Assembly: GCA_028283765.1 (NCBI GenBank)
Contig: JAPWJY010000002.1
Coordinates: 1 to 64,000 of the forward strand
Reading direction: 5' to 3'
Source of the DNA: Parvibaculaceae bacterium
GTDB taxonomy: Bacteria > Pseudomonadota > Alphaproteobacteria > Parvibaculales > Parvibaculaceae
DNA length: 64,000 nucleotides
The first letter of the stretch is position 1, and each line of letters opens with the position of its first letter. Of this stretch, positions 25,863-35,890 are shown in pieces. Under the pieces are notes generated by a model. That model ran no database searches. It was not told the origin of the DNA and was given only the letters and a program-made list of their open reading frames with translations. The position numbers and the translations under genes are program-made.

Positions 25863-26762
25863 ATGAGCTGGCTCACGAATGTCGTCCGCCCACGCATCCA
25901 GAAGGTTTTCCGCAGCAACAAGGAAACGCCGGAAAATCTGTGGCACAAATGTCCCGCCTGCGGGGAAATGATCTTCCATCGCGATCTGGAGGCCGCCCTC
26001 AAGGTCTGCCCCCAGTGCGGCTATCATATGCGCCTGACGGCGAAGGAGCGCCTCGCCTCGATTTTCGACGGCGGCGAATACAAGACGGTTCCGCTCCCCG
26101 CCGTTCCGCTCGATCCGCTGAAATTCCGCGACCAGAAGAAATACCCGGACCGGCTGAAGGAAGCCCGCTCCAAGACCGGCATGGAAGATGCCGTGCTGGT
26201 CGCCACCGGCAATGTCGAGGGCGTCGAGGCCGTCGTCGCCGTGCAGGATTTCGCCTTCATGGGCGGTTCGCTCGGCATGGCGGCGGGCGAGGCCATCGTG
26301 CGCAGCGCCGAGGTCGCGATCGAGAAGCATGTTCCCCTGATCATGGTGGCGGCCGCAGGCGGGGCGCGCATGCAGGAAGCCATCCTCGCCCTGATGCAGA
26401 TGCCGCGCACCACGGTCGCCGTGCAGATGCTGCGCGAGGCCGGCGTACCCTATATCGTGGTGCTGACCGACCCCACCACCGGCGGCGTGCTCGCCTCCTA
26501 CGCCATGCTGGGCGACATCCAGATCGCGGAAAAAGGCGCGCTGATCGGCTTCTCGGGCCGCCGCGTGATTGAGCAGACGATCCGCGAAAAGCTGCCGGAA
26601 GGTTACCAGCTCGCCGAGTTCCAGCTTGAGCGCGGCACCGTCGATATGGTCGTCCACCGCCACCAGCTCAAGGAAACGCTGGGCAGGGTCATCCGCCTGC
26701 TGACCCACCGGCCCAAGGCGGGCGCCATCGTGCCGTTCGCGCGCGTGCAGGCAACCCGCTAG
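25863..26762 (+). CDS. accD: Acetyl-CoA carboxylase carboxyltransferase beta subunit
   Basis: 299 aa. The N-terminal zinc ribbon has Cys30, Cys33, Cys49 and Cys52 (CPACG...CPQCG), and the crotonase-fold carboxyltransferase domain follows ([31 protein letters not shown]). Start at ATG 25863 because GGGAG lies 8 bp before it. Transfers the carboxyl group from biotin to acetyl-CoA with AccA to give malonyl-CoA. Lies between trpA and folC as in many proteobacteria. Confidence 0.97.
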   Translation: MSWLTNVVRPRIQKVFRSNKETPENLWHKCPACGEMIFHRDLEAALKVCPQCGYHMRLTAKERLASIFDGGEYKTVPLPAVPLDPLKFRDQKKYPDRLKEARSKTGMEDAVLVATGNVEGVEAVVAVQDFAFMGGSLGMAAGEAIVRSAEVAIEKHVPLIMVAAAGGARMQEAILALMQMPRTTVAVQMLREAGVPYIVVLTDPTTGGVLASYAMLGDIQIAEKGALIGFSGRRVIEQTIREKLPEGYQLAEFQLERGTVDMVVHRHQLKETLGRVIRLLTHRPKAGAIVPFARVQATR

Positions 26763-26770
26763 GAGAGACG

Positions 26771-28090
26771 ATGACCACGAGCGATGTCATTCTGGACCGG
26801 CTGACGGGACTCCATCCCAAGCTGATCGACCTCTCGCTCGGGCGCACCTTCACCCTGCTGGAGCGCCTCGGCAATCCCCATCTCCGGGTCGCCCCCGTCT
26901 TTCATGTCGCGGGCACGAACGGCAAGGGTTCGACCTGCGCCTATCTGCGCGCCATGCTCGAAGCGCAGGGGCTTGGCGTCCATTCCTACATTTCGCCCCA
27001 TCTGGTGCGCTTTCATGAGCGCATCCGGCTGGCGGGCTATCCCGCCGCCGGAACAAGAAGCGCCAATATCAGCGAACCGGAACTGGTTGCCCTGCTGGAT
27101 GAATGCGAGCGGGCGAATGCGGGCGACCAGATCACTTTTTTCGAGATCACCACGGTCGCGGCCTTCCTCGCCTTCGCGCGCCACCGGGCGGACGCCCTTA
27201 TCCTCGAAACCGGGCTCGGCGGCGACTTCGATTCGACCAATGTGATCGAACGTCCCGCCGTCACCATCATCACCCCCATCGACCTCGACCATCAGGAATT
27301 TCTGGGGAACGGTCTTGCGGAGATCGCCGCCGTGAAGGCGGGCATTCTGAAGCCCGGCACGCCCGGCGTCATCGGCCCCCAGCAGGAGGCAGCGCTGGCG
27401 GTGATCGAGGAGCGGGCCGCCGACATCGGTGCCCCTCTCTTCATCCATGGGCGCGACTTCATGGTGTTCGAGGAACAGGGACGCCTCATCTATCAGGATG
27501 AAGGCGGATTGCTCGACTTGCCCCTGCCGCGTCTTGTCGGCCGCCACCAGATCGACAATGCGGGCACCGCCATCGCGGCCCTGCGCGCGGCCAGCCATTT
27601 CGAGCTATCCGAAGACGCCATCGAGTGCGGCCTGCGCGAGGTCGAATGGCCCGCGCGGATGCAGCGCCTGACCCGGGGACCACTGGTCGAGCGCCTGCCG
27701 GAAGGCGCAGAACTCTGGCTTGACGGCGGGCACAATCCGGCGGGCGGCCGCGCCGTCGCCCATGCGCTGGCCGACCTCGACCAGCGCGTCGAGCGGCCGC
27801 TTGTAATGATCTGCGGCATGCTCACGACCAAGGATGCGGCGGGCTATTTCAGCAATTTCACGGGCCTTGCCCGGCATGTCGAAACCATCGCCATTCCGGG
27901 CGAAAAAGCATCCTTTACCGCCGCCGCGCTTGCCTCATGTGCAGCAGGTGCCGGGCTTTCGGCGCACGCCGCCTCAAGCGTGTCGGATGCTCTCGACAAG
28001 GCCCTGCGCGCCAGCACCGCCCAGCCACCGCGCGTGCTCATCTGCGGCTCGCTCTATCTGGCCGGGCAGGTCCTGCGCGATCACGGCTGA
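26771..28090 (+). CDS. folC: Folylpolyglutamate / dihydrofolate synthase
   Basis: 439 aa Mur-ligase-family ATPase. The P-loop is GTNGKGSTCAYL near residue 48, the second signature is LETGLGGDFDSTNV, and HNPAG is in the C-terminal domain (GHNPAGGRAVA). Adds glutamate to folates and makes dihydrofolate from dihydropteroate. Follows accD by 8 bp and ends the rightward operon. Confidence 0.95.
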   Translation: MTTSDVILDRLTGLHPKLIDLSLGRTFTLLERLGNPHLRVAPVFHVAGTNGKGSTCAYLRAMLEAQGLGVHSYISPHLVRFHERIRLAGYPAAGTRSANISEPELVALLDECERANAGDQITFFEITTVAAFLAFARHRADALILETGLGGDFDSTNVIERPAVTIITPIDLDHQEFLGNGLAEIAAVKAGILKPGTPGVIGPQQEAALAVIEERAADIGAPLFIHGRDFMVFEEQGRLIYQDEGGLLDLPLPRLVGRHQIDNAGTAIAALRAASHFELSEDAIECGLREVEWPARMQRLTRGPLVERLPEGAELWLDGGHNPAGGRAVAHALADLDQRVERPLVMICGMLTTKDAAGYFSNFTGLARHVETIAIPGEKASFTAAALASCAAGAGLSAHAASSVSDALDKALRASTAQPPRVLICGSLYLAGQVLRDHG

Positions 28091-28191
28091 GCAACCGGCC
28101 TCGCCCTTCGTTCATTCCCCGGATTAACCGTCCATTAACCATCCGGTGCTAGCTTCCACAGCCCTTCTTCCTCACCTGTGGAGCTTCCCCC

Positions 28192-28935
28192 ATGCGCGTC
28201 CCCGGCCCCCTTGCGAACACCCTGACAGCGGCGTTCTGCGCTCTGAGCTTCAGCCCCGCCCTTGCCGAAGGCCCCTATGTCGAGCTGCGCGGCGGGATGG
28301 GCAGCACCCAGCCGGACACGGCTTCTCCCGTGACTGAGAAAACCGGTAACGCCAAGTCAAAACGGCTAGCGAAAAAAGACAGGGAAAAGATCAGGAAAGA
28401 AAACAAGAAAGAGAAACTGCCCCGGCAGATGAAAGGCACAGGCGTGCCGGTAGCTGCGTTCGACTTCGGCAAATCCTGGAGCGGGGCCGCCGAAGTGGGA
28501 TACCAGACCGATTTCAACCTGCGTCTGGGTTTCGAGCTTGTTTACAGCAACCTTCCCTATACCAGCACGTCGGCAGGCCAGAAAACGGGCGGCAATGCAA
28601 AGGCTCTGACCGGCTTTCTGAACGTCTATTACGATATTCCGACGCACACGCGCCTGACCCCCTATGTCGGCGCCGGCATCGGCTATACGGGCGTTTCCTT
28701 CTCTCCGCTTCGCCTGCGCGCAGGCTCACCCTCCTCGGGCCACGACAGATCCCGCGCGATGGCCTATCAACTCATTGCAGGCGCAAGCTACAAGCTGAGC
28801 CCCTCCTGGGCCTTGACCCTCGATTACCGGCACATGCGCACCGATGATCTGGAAATGGCCGATGCGGCCAATGTCTACGGCAAGGTGAAACTCACCTCGA
28901 ACAACGTCTTCGCAGGCGTGCGCTACAGTTTCTGA
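28192..28935 (+). CDS. Outer-membrane beta-barrel protein with Lys-rich insert
   Basis: 247 aa with a signal peptide (MRVPGPLANTLTAAFCALSFSPALA, cut near residue 25). The mature part opens with PYVELRGGMG, has alternating strands (YVGAGIGYTGVSF, LIAGASYKLSPSWALTLDYRHM) and ends GVRYSF, the terminal aromatic expected for an 8-strand OmpA/OmpW-type porin. Residues about 47-85 are an unusual Lys/Arg/Glu-rich tract (KSKRLAKKDREKIRKENKKE), which should form an exposed loop or helix. It is preceded by a short gap after folC and followed by a bidirectional terminator. Function not recognised; surface adhesion or acid/salt tolerance are guesses. Confidence 0.8.
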   Translation: MRVPGPLANTLTAAFCALSFSPALAEGPYVELRGGMGSTQPDTASPVTEKTGNAKSKRLAKKDREKIRKENKKEKLPRQMKGTGVPVAAFDFGKSWSGAAEVGYQTDFNLRLGFELVYSNLPYTSTSAGQKTGGNAKALTGFLNVYYDIPTHTRLTPYVGAGIGYTGVSFSPLRLRAGSPSSGHDRSRAMAYQLIAGASYKLSPSWALTLDYRHMRTDDLEMADAANVYGKVKLTSNNVFAGVRYSF

Positions 28936-28944
28936 GACACAAAA

Positions 28945-28972
28945 AAACCGGCCTGAACCAACAGGCCGGTTT
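28945..28972. terminator. Bidirectional terminator between the barrel protein and trxA
   Basis: AAACCGGCCTG (28945-28955) pairs with CAGGCCGGTTT (28962-28972) around a 6-nt loop. It has A-rich sequence on one side and T on the other, so it can end both the rightward barrel gene and leftward trxA. Confidence 0.85.
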
Positions 28973-28996
28973 TCGCATTTTCAAGCGAAGCTGCGA

Positions 28997-29323
28997 TCAG
29001 AGCGACTGCTCGATCCATTCCAGCAGCTTGCCCTTGGGGGCCGCGCCGACCTTGGTGGCGGATACCTGGCCATCCTTGAAGATCATCAGGGTCGGGATGC
29101 CGCGCACGCCATATTTGGTCGGCGTCATCGGATTTTCGTCGATATTGATCTTGGCGATGGTGAGCTTGCCGCCGAGCGACTGGGCAATCTCCTCAAGCGC
29201 GGGGGAGATCTGCTTGCACGGGCCGCACCATTCCGCCCAGAAATCGACGAGAATTGGGCCGTCGGCGTTCAGAACGTCCTGCTCGAAGGAGCCATCGGTC
29301 ACTTTCGTGGTGGATTCGGACAT
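28997..29323 (-). CDS. trxA: Thioredoxin
   Basis: 108 aa single thioredoxin fold. The redox site WCGPCK has Cys33 and Cys36, and the cis-Pro is in RGIPTLMIF. General cytoplasmic disulfide reductant for ribonucleotide reductase, Msr and others. It lies 121 bp downstream of addA on the same strand, the order conserved in alphaproteobacteria. It probably has its own promoter in 29324-29444. Confidence 0.97.
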   Translation of the reverse strand: MSESTTKVTDGSFEQDVLNADGPILVDFWAEWCGPCKQISPALEEIAQSLGGKLTIAKINIDENPMTPTKYGVRGIPTLMIFKDGQVSATKVGAAPKGKLLEWIEQSL

Positions 29324-29444
29324 ATTTCACCCTTTCCGCCGGCCGGGGATAAGAACGTCCTCGCGGCGGCAATCATTGCGTATGGGGTGAATCTAGGAAG
29401 CCCCTCCCTCAGCGTCAAGGCAGCGTCCCCCATGTCGCGCCCGT

Positions 29445-32400
29445 TCAGGGGCTTTTCAGCAGATTGTCCAGCATCGCCCCGTCCAGTTCCATGAAACGGG
29501 GGCCGTCGGTCCAGAGCAGGGCGGCGCGCACGGGGCGGTCTGGATAAATCCGCGCCAGCAGCGCCCGGTAGGCCGCCATCTGCAACAGATAGGCATCCGG
29601 CACCTTCGGCGGGCATATCCCCGTCTTGAAATCGATCACCAGCACTTCATCGGGCAGAACCCTGAGCCGGTCCACCTGCCCGGAAATCACCACCCGGTCG
29701 CCGCGCAGCCCGATTTCCCCGGCAAGCGGCACCTCGGCGCGGGAATCATCGTCAAAGAAAGCCGCGAAGGCCGGGTTTTCCAGCACGGCGAACACCGCCT
29801 CCAGAATCCCCGCCTGCTCCTCAGGCGAAAGCGCATGGGCGGGCAGCGCCAGAAACCGGCCAGCCGCGGCGCGGCGATGCCCGGGCGCAAGGCCCGGCAG
29901 CATCTGGAGCAGCCGGTGGATCAGGCGGCCCCGGAGAAAGCGGCGCGGATCGTCGCTTGAAAGCGGCGAGGGCGCGGGCGGCTCCACGCTGTCGCCGAGC
30001 GGCAGGCGCGAGGGCGTGAGCGGGCGCGTCGGCGTCGCCTCATAGGGGGCGGGAGAGAGCGCCCAGCCCGGCAGGGCGGCGACATCCCGCCCGGCCGCCT
30101 CCGGCTTCGGTTCAGGCACCCGGCGCTGTTCGCCCTCGATGCGCCAGATGGCGTTGCCCGCCTCATCCGTCATTTCGGTTGCGAGAGGCTTCAGCGCCTC
30201 CGCCACGAGCGCATACCAGGAGCCCTCCGGCGCCACGCCATCGGGCTTGCCATGCCAGCCGCAGACATAGAGCCGGTCCCGGGGCCTTGTCAGCGCGACA
30301 TAGAGCAGGCGGCGGTATTCCCGCCCCTCCTCCATGCGCCGCCCTTCGCGGGCCTCGGCCGTCACCACATCTTCAAGGGCCTTGCGCACCGGCCAGAGCA
30401 GCAGCTTGTCGCTGTCCCCAAGGGGGATCAGGGAGGGGTCGTTCCGTGCGCCGGGCATGCTCAGCGTATCGGGCAGGAATACGACCGGCGCTTCAAGCCC
30501 CTTCGAGCCATGCACCGTCATGATGCGGACCTCGTCGCGCCCCTGCTCCATGTCGCGCTTGATCTCCGCGCCGCCCTTTTCGGCCCATGCCAGAAACCCC
30601 TGCAGGGAAGGGGCATGGCTGCGCTCATAATCCTGCGCCAGCGCCAGAAATTCATCGAGGGGATCGCGCGCCTCGGCCCCGAGCCTCGCCAGCATCTTCC
30701 TGCGGCCGCCCTTAGCCGACAAAACCCAGCTAAAGAATTCATATGGACGCAGGAAATCGGCGCGCGCCAGCACCTCGCCCAGAAAACTCAGCGCCTCGCC
30801 ATAGGCTTCATCCTCAGTCCGGGCCTGAAGCGCCTGCCAGAGGCTGCCCGTGCGCCGGGCCGCAAGCTCGTAAAGCCCCTCTTCGGAAATCCCGCAAAGC
30901 GGGGACTTGAGCACGGTCGCCAGCGTCAGATCGTCTTCCGGCAACAGGGCGAACTGGCCGAGCGCCATCATGTCCATGACCGCAAGCTGGTCGCCCAGCA
31001 CCATGCGGTCGCGCCCGGCGACCGGGATATGCCTGTCTTTCAGCGCCCGGATCATCTCCTGCACGAAGGCGTTGCGGCGGCGCACGAGAATGAGCACGTC
31101 GCCTGCCCGGACCGGACGCCCCGAAGCGGGAAGAACCTCCCCCCGGGCGATCCATCCGGCGATGGTATCCGCAATCCGGCCCGCCAGCCGCGCCATCGGG
31201 TTTTCCGCGCCGACATAATCAAGCGGCGTGTCCCATGGATCGGCCTCGCCGACCTCGGCCGGGCGCTCCAGATCCCACAGTTCCACCCGGCCATGATCGA
31301 GCACGCGCACCGGCTGATGCTGATCGACATCGCCCAGCGCCGACAGGCCTTCGCGCGCGGCGGGATTGGCGAAAACGCTGTCCACCGCGCCCAGGATTGG
31401 GGGCGTCGAGCGGAACGAGCGGACCAGCCGCACCGGCGACCACAGGAGCCCCGCGCCTTGCACCTTGCGCTCGAAATGGCGGCGCATCTCGTCAAAGCCG
31501 CGCGGGTCGGCACCCTGGAACGAAAAGATCGACTGCTTCTCGTCGCCCACGGCGAAAATCGTGCGGGCGACGTCACGCGCGCCCTCGCCAGACAGAAACT
31601 CCTCCGCCAGCGCCTTGATCACGTCCCATTGCGCCGGGCTCGTATCCTGCGCCTCATCGACCAGAATATGATCAAGGCCGCCGTCGAGCTTGAACAGCAC
31701 CCAGGCCGCCATGTCGCTGCCGAGCAGAAGGCGGCGCGTCTCCTCGATCAGATCCTCATAATCGAGCATCGCCCGGGCGCGCTTGGCGCTGGCATAGGCG
31801 TCGATCAGGCGGCGCGCCAGCACCAGCACCGCATGGGTGGAGGCGGCGACATGGGCGGCTCTCAGCCTGTTCTTCAGTTCAACGATGCGCGCCTGCTCTT
31901 CATCCAGAAAAGCCTTGATCTCAAGATTTTCCTCAGCCGCCTTCTTGGTGAGCAGGCGTTTCCGGGGTTCATCGGCCTGGGTGAGAAAGACGCCGAGATA
32001 GGCTTCCCGGTCCTCTCCCAAAGCCCGCCGGAGTCTCTCCGCCTGCTCCTGATCGGATTTGGTGTAACCGGGCAATATCCGCGCCGCAGCCTCGATATAT
32101 CCGGGATCGGCGAGGCCAAGAATATCGCCGGTCAGTTTTTCCTCCGTGTCGTCATCGCGAAGGCCCAGCGCGCGGCGCACGGCGGCATAGGCGCCGTCCA
32201 GCGAGCCCTCGCGCGCGAACAGCGTCTCGAACCGAGCCCTGTTGCCTGCGATCTCCTTCATGATCGTGCTGAATTTCATCTCATCGGCATGGCGCACGAT
32301 ATGGGCGAAGGCGCGGCCCAGCTCGCCCTCCGGCGACAGACTCGCCTCCGTCAGCAGCCGGTCGCGCACATCGGCCATCAGTTCTTCGCCGGTCCGGTCG

Positions 32401-32852
32401 TCCATCACCTCGAAATGGGGCGGCAGGCCCGCTTCCAGCGGGAAACGATGCAGCACCCGCTCGCAGAAGGCGTGGATGGTCTGGATTTTCAGCCCACCCG
32501 GCGTTTCCAGCGCCCGGGCGAAAAGCTGGCGCGCCAGCGCCATCTGGCCGGGGGAAGCGGGCTGCCCTTCCAGCTCCTCCAGCGCGGCGGCCAGCGTGGC
32601 GTCATCCGCCATCGCCCAGTCGCCCAGCCGCCGGAACAGGCGCGCCGACATCTCCGCCGCCGCCGCCTTGGTGAAGGTGAGGCAGAGGATGCGGTCAGGC
32701 CCGGTGCCGGCCAGCAGCAGGCGGGCGACGCGGTTGGTCAGCGCATGGGTCTTGCCCGATCCGGCATTGGCGGACACCCACACGGACGCGCGCGGGTTGG
32801 ACGCCTCCCGCGAGGCGTCGAAAGCGACGGGATTTTCCGACGTTCCGCTCAT
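29445..32852 (-). CDS. addA: AddA helicase-nuclease subunit (double-strand break repair)
   Basis: 1135 aa. Start set at ATG 32852, which overlaps the addB stop (ATGA). The UvrD-type helicase has Walker A VSANAGSGKTHAL near 33, then CLTFTKAAAAEM, Walker B HILVDEAQDTSPAQW, VGDEKQSIFSFQGA, VRSFRSTPPIL and MTVHGSKGLEAPVVFLPD. The C-terminal PD-(D/E)xK nuclease has VLVIDFKTG and QMAAYR. With AddB it resects double-strand ends and responds to recombination hotspots, as RecBCD does. Part of tsaE-amgK-murU-addB-addA. Confidence 0.97.
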   Translation of the reverse strand: MSGTSENPVAFDASREASNPRASVWVSANAGSGKTHALTNRVARLLLAGTGPDRILCLTFTKAAAAEMSARLFRRLGDWAMADDATLAAALEELEGQPASPGQMALARQLFARALETPGGLKIQTIHAFCERVLHRFPLEAGLPPHFEVMDDRTGEELMADVRDRLLTEASLSPEGELGRAFAHIVRHADEMKFSTIMKEIAGNRARFETLFAREGSLDGAYAAVRRALGLRDDDTEEKLTGDILGLADPGYIEAAARILPGYTKSDQEQAERLRRALGEDREAYLGVFLTQADEPRKRLLTKKAAEENLEIKAFLDEEQARIVELKNRLRAAHVAASTHAVLVLARRLIDAYASAKRARAMLDYEDLIEETRRLLLGSDMAAWVLFKLDGGLDHILVDEAQDTSPAQWDVIKALAEEFLSGEGARDVARTIFAVGDEKQSIFSFQGADPRGFDEMRRHFERKVQGAGLLWSPVRLVRSFRSTPPILGAVDSVFANPAAREGLSALGDVDQHQPVRVLDHGRVELWDLERPAEVGEADPWDTPLDYVGAENPMARLAGRIADTIAGWIARGEVLPASGRPVRAGDVLILVRRRNAFVQEMIRALKDRHIPVAGRDRMVLGDQLAVMDMMALGQFALLPEDDLTLATVLKSPLCGISEEGLYELAARRTGSLWQALQARTEDEAYGEALSFLGEVLARADFLRPYEFFSWVLSAKGGRRKMLARLGAEARDPLDEFLALAQDYERSHAPSLQGFLAWAEKGGAEIKRDMEQGRDEVRIMTVHGSKGLEAPVVFLPDTLSMPGARNDPSLIPLGDSDKLLLWPVRKALEDVVTAEAREGRRMEEGREYRRLLYVALTRPRDRLYVCGWHGKPDGVAPEGSWYALVAEALKPLATEMTDEAGNAIWRIEGEQRRVPEPKPEAAGRDVAALPGWALSPAPYEATPTRPLTPSRLPLGDSVEPPAPSPLSSDDPRRFLRGRLIHRLLQMLPGLAPGHRRAAAGRFLALPAHALSPEEQAGILEAVFAVLENPAFAAFFDDDSRAEVPLAGEIGLRGDRVVISGQVDRLRVLPDEVLVIDFKTGICPPKVPDAYLLQMAAYRALLARIYPDRPVRAALLWTDGPRFMELDGAMLDNLLKSP

Positions 32853-35800
32853 TCGCCATTCCCCTCGCCCGCCGACCATTCCTTGACCCGCGCCAGATGG
32901 TCATAGTCACCATAGCTGGTCTCGAACATGGGACGGGGCCGCGACAGATAGGGCTGGGCCGGGTTTTCATAACTCGCCAGCAGCGCTTCGAGGCTCTCCA
33001 GCGCCTCCTCTCCCAGCATCGCGGCGTCCCCCGTGTAGAGGCGCTCGACGCCCCCTTCATCGCCCCCCTTCAGGTGCAGATAACCGATGAGGGAGGTGGC
33101 AAGGGAAGGCACGCCAGCCTCGCGGAAAGCGCCCCTTGCCGCCATCGCGGCTTCCAGCGGCAATTGCGGGGCAAGGCCGCTCTCCACCTGCTTCCAGCTT
33201 CGCATCGCGCCCGTCTTGTAATCGAGAATGGCAAGCGTGCCGTCCCGGCATTCATCGATCCGGTCGGCCTTGCCCCGCAGGGTGACCGGGCGCGCCAGAT
33301 CCTCGAAGACATATTCCCCGCTGACCTCCACATGCGCGCGCCGCACATTCGGGCGGTGACGCTGCTCGAAGCCGATGAACCAGCCTGCGGCCTCCACGAA
33401 ACGCGGCCACCAGAAGGCGGCGACGGCGGGACGGTCCATCGCCTCGCGGAATACCTCCCCGCCGATGCGCAACAGCTTGCCAAGGGCATCCTGCGGCAAT
33501 CCCTCGGGCCACTCCCGCACGAACCGCTCCAGCACCTCATGGATGATGTTGCCGCGCTCCGCCGCCGTGGCGTCGGCATCCAGCGGATCGAGCGGGCGCA
33601 GGCGCAGCACCTTTTTCGCATAGATGGCGTAGGGATCGCGGACCAGCGTTTCCACCTCCGTCACCGAAAGATTGCCCGGCCGCATGTCCAGCGGCGGGCA
33701 GGGGCGCGGCTTGCCGATGGGCGTAACTCCGGCTGTCGCGTCAATCGCCTCCGCCCATTCTCCGTAGACGGCCACAGGCACAAGCGGACGGCCCAGACCT
33801 TCCAGCAGGCTTTGCAATCGCAACAGCCAGCGCGAGGCGACCGCCGGCGCGCCTTCATCCTTGAGACTGCGCACGAGGATCACCTCGCGGGCGGACACGC
33901 CCTCGCAGAAATCATGGGCGGCAAGGCCGATCCGCCGCTCGGGCGGGGAGAGATGCAGCGCCTCGCGCATGGGCCGGTTGATCCAGGCGTCCACCGATGT
34001 CTGCCCCGGCCAGACGCCTTCATTGAGGCCCGCGAGAATGAAACGGTCCGCATACTGAAGCCGCGCCTCAAGCGGCCCCCAGATGAAGGCGCGCGGGTGG
34101 CGGCCGAAGCGCGGGCGCACCACGCGCGGCAGGATCAGTTCATCGAAAAGCCGGGGATAAGAATCCGGCTCGATGGGTCCCAGCATGTCGCCCTGCTCGA
34201 TCAGCTCATTGAGGAAAGCGACCGCCGCCTCGCCGTTTTCCCCGGCCCAGAGCATCGCCGCGCCATCCGCCTCGTCCGTCCGCGCCAGCGCCTCGATGCA
34301 GGCGACATGGGCGCGGACAAGCCCGCTCAGGCTTGCGCCTTCACCGCCGAGCGCCAGCGTGAAGGGCCGGGTCGCTTCCTCGACAAGCCGGATGAACGGA
34401 TCGAGCCTGTCGAGATCGCCTGTCCCATGATCGCGCTTCTGACGCTCGCGGCGTTCGGCCTCGATGGCGCGGGAGAGACCGGCAAGGCCGGGCGCAGGAC
34501 GCGGACCGCGCAGCACCAGCCGCTCAAGCAGGCGTACCCGGGCGCGCGCCTGCGCGGGCGCAAGGCCAAGCGCCGCGAACGGATGCTTGAGGCAGGCGAG
34601 CAGGGGCACCGGCGCAAAACCGCTTTCAATCATGGCGATGGCGAGCCGGGCAAAAGCGCCGGGCGGCGTCGAGCCCAGCGGTGTGCCGCTTGAATCGTCC
34701 ACATCGAGGCCGAAGCGGCGCAGTTCGGCGGCCACGCGCCGGGCGATGCGCCGGTCCGGCGTAACCAGCGCCACGGTCTTTTCCGGCGTTTCCAGCGTTT
34801 CGCGGATCATGAGCGCGATCGCGCCTGCTTCCTCGCGCGGTCCCGGCGCCTCGACAAGCCGGATGCCGTCGAGCGCCTGCCCGGCCAGCGGCGCAAGCGT
34901 GGCCAGTTCCCCGCGCCAGCGCTCGGTCGTCTCCGCCGGGCGCATGGTTTCGCTGACCAGTTTCGTCCGGGCTTTTTGTCGGGGGTCATCGGGCAGGCCG
35001 GGCCAGAGCTTCACCTCATCGCGTCCCGCTCCCATCCGGCGCAGCAGTTCATGCATGCCATACTGGGGATGGGAGGCGCCCAGCACCGTCCAGCTTGCCT
35101 CGTCGAGATCAAGATCGAGCCCCGGCAGCACCACTGCCCCCGAAGGCAGATGGGCAATGACATCGAGGAGCCGGGCGGACGCCGGAATGGAGCCGGTCGA
35201 GCCCGCCGCGATCACCGGTCCCGCGGGCGGCGATTTTTCCCATGCCTCAGCCTGCGCGGTCAGCAGCCGGTTGCGCCGCTCCGCCCCGTCGCACATGCCG
35301 CGCTCGGCCAGAATGGCGGGCCAGTATTCCGTGATGATCTGGAGGAAATCGAGCGTGACCTGCCAGTGGGCGGCGAACCCCTCCGGCACCAGCGCCGCCA
35401 GACCTGAGAGCGGCACCTGCTCGGTCGCGGCGAGATCGAGCAACGCGCCGAGTTCGCCCGCCAGCGCCAGCGCGCGCGCCGCATCGGGCGCATGGGAAAG
35501 GGAAGGGTCGGACCACGCCTTGAGAATCAACCGGGCCAGCAGCAACTGGCGCTCGATGGGCGAAATCGCGGGCGCAAGATCGAGCAGCGTGCCGCTGTCG
35601 CCCGCTTCGAGCCCGGGGCTCAGCACCAGTTCCTCCTCCTCGACGTCGCCAAGGGGCCGGATCGAGGGCAGCAGCATCGCCTTGCCCTCCCCCGCCCGCA
35701 GGAACGCTTCCTGAAGGGCGCGGGCGGCGCGGCGCGTCGGCACGAGGATGGTCAGGTCTTCCAGACGCCCGGCCTTCCCGGCGAACATGCCGTCCCGCGA

Positions 35801-35890
35801 AGGGTCATCCAGCAGCGTCTGCGCCAGCCGGTCGAGAAAGGGTTCGCCCGCGGGAATGGTGAAAAGGCGGGGCGGGCGGATTTCTCTCAT
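32849..35890 (-). CDS. addB: AddB helicase-nuclease subunit (alphaproteobacterial type)
   Basis: 1013 aa. Begins with a degenerate helicase domain (LTILVPTRRAARALQEAF). The middle contains ERRIGLAAHDF and RFILAGLNEGVWPG, and the C-terminal RecB-like nuclease has VEVSGEYVFEDL...LAILDYKTGAMRSWKQV with the catalytic Asp and Lys. Overlaps murU and addA by 4 bp each. Works with AddA in end resection and recombinational repair. Confidence 0.95.
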   Translation of the reverse strand: MREIRPPRLFTIPAGEPFLDRLAQTLLDDPSRDGMFAGKAGRLEDLTILVPTRRAARALQEAFLRAGEGKAMLLPSIRPLGDVEEEELVLSPGLEAGDSGTLLDLAPAISPIERQLLLARLILKAWSDPSLSHAPDAARALALAGELGALLDLAATEQVPLSGLAALVPEGFAAHWQVTLDFLQIITEYWPAILAERGMCDGAERRNRLLTAQAEAWEKSPPAGPVIAAGSTGSIPASARLLDVIAHLPSGAVVLPGLDLDLDEASWTVLGASHPQYGMHELLRRMGAGRDEVKLWPGLPDDPRQKARTKLVSETMRPAETTERWRGELATLAPLAGQALDGIRLVEAPGPREEAGAIALMIRETLETPEKTVALVTPDRRIARRVAAELRRFGLDVDDSSGTPLGSTPPGAFARLAIAMIESGFAPVPLLACLKHPFAALGLAPAQARARVRLLERLVLRGPRPAPGLAGLSRAIEAERRERQKRDHGTGDLDRLDPFIRLVEEATRPFTLALGGEGASLSGLVRAHVACIEALARTDEADGAAMLWAGENGEAAVAFLNELIEQGDMLGPIEPDSYPRLFDELILPRVVRPRFGRHPRAFIWGPLEARLQYADRFILAGLNEGVWPGQTSVDAWINRPMREALHLSPPERRIGLAAHDFCEGVSAREVILVRSLKDEGAPAVASRWLLRLQSLLEGLGRPLVPVAVYGEWAEAIDATAGVTPIGKPRPCPPLDMRPGNLSVTEVETLVRDPYAIYAKKVLRLRPLDPLDADATAAERGNIIHEVLERFVREWPEGLPQDALGKLLRIGGEVFREAMDRPAVAAFWWPRFVEAAGWFIGFEQRHRPNVRRAHVEVSGEYVFEDLARPVTLRGKADRIDECRDGTLAILDYKTGAMRSWKQVESGLAPQLPLEAAMAARGAFREAGVPSLATSLIGYLHLKGGDEGGVERLYTGDAAMLGEEALESLEALLASYENPAQPYLSRPRPMFETSYGDYDHLARVKEWSAGEGNGE

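Noticed and set aside
24936-26708. 590-codon open frame on the minus strand
   Set aside because: Antisense to trpA and accD, whose motifs are unmistakable; low-complexity His/Asp/Gly-rich translation typical of a shadow frame.
30252-32906. 884-codon open frame on the plus strand
   Set aside because: It lies antisense to addA, has no family features, and reflects the high GC third-position bias of addA.
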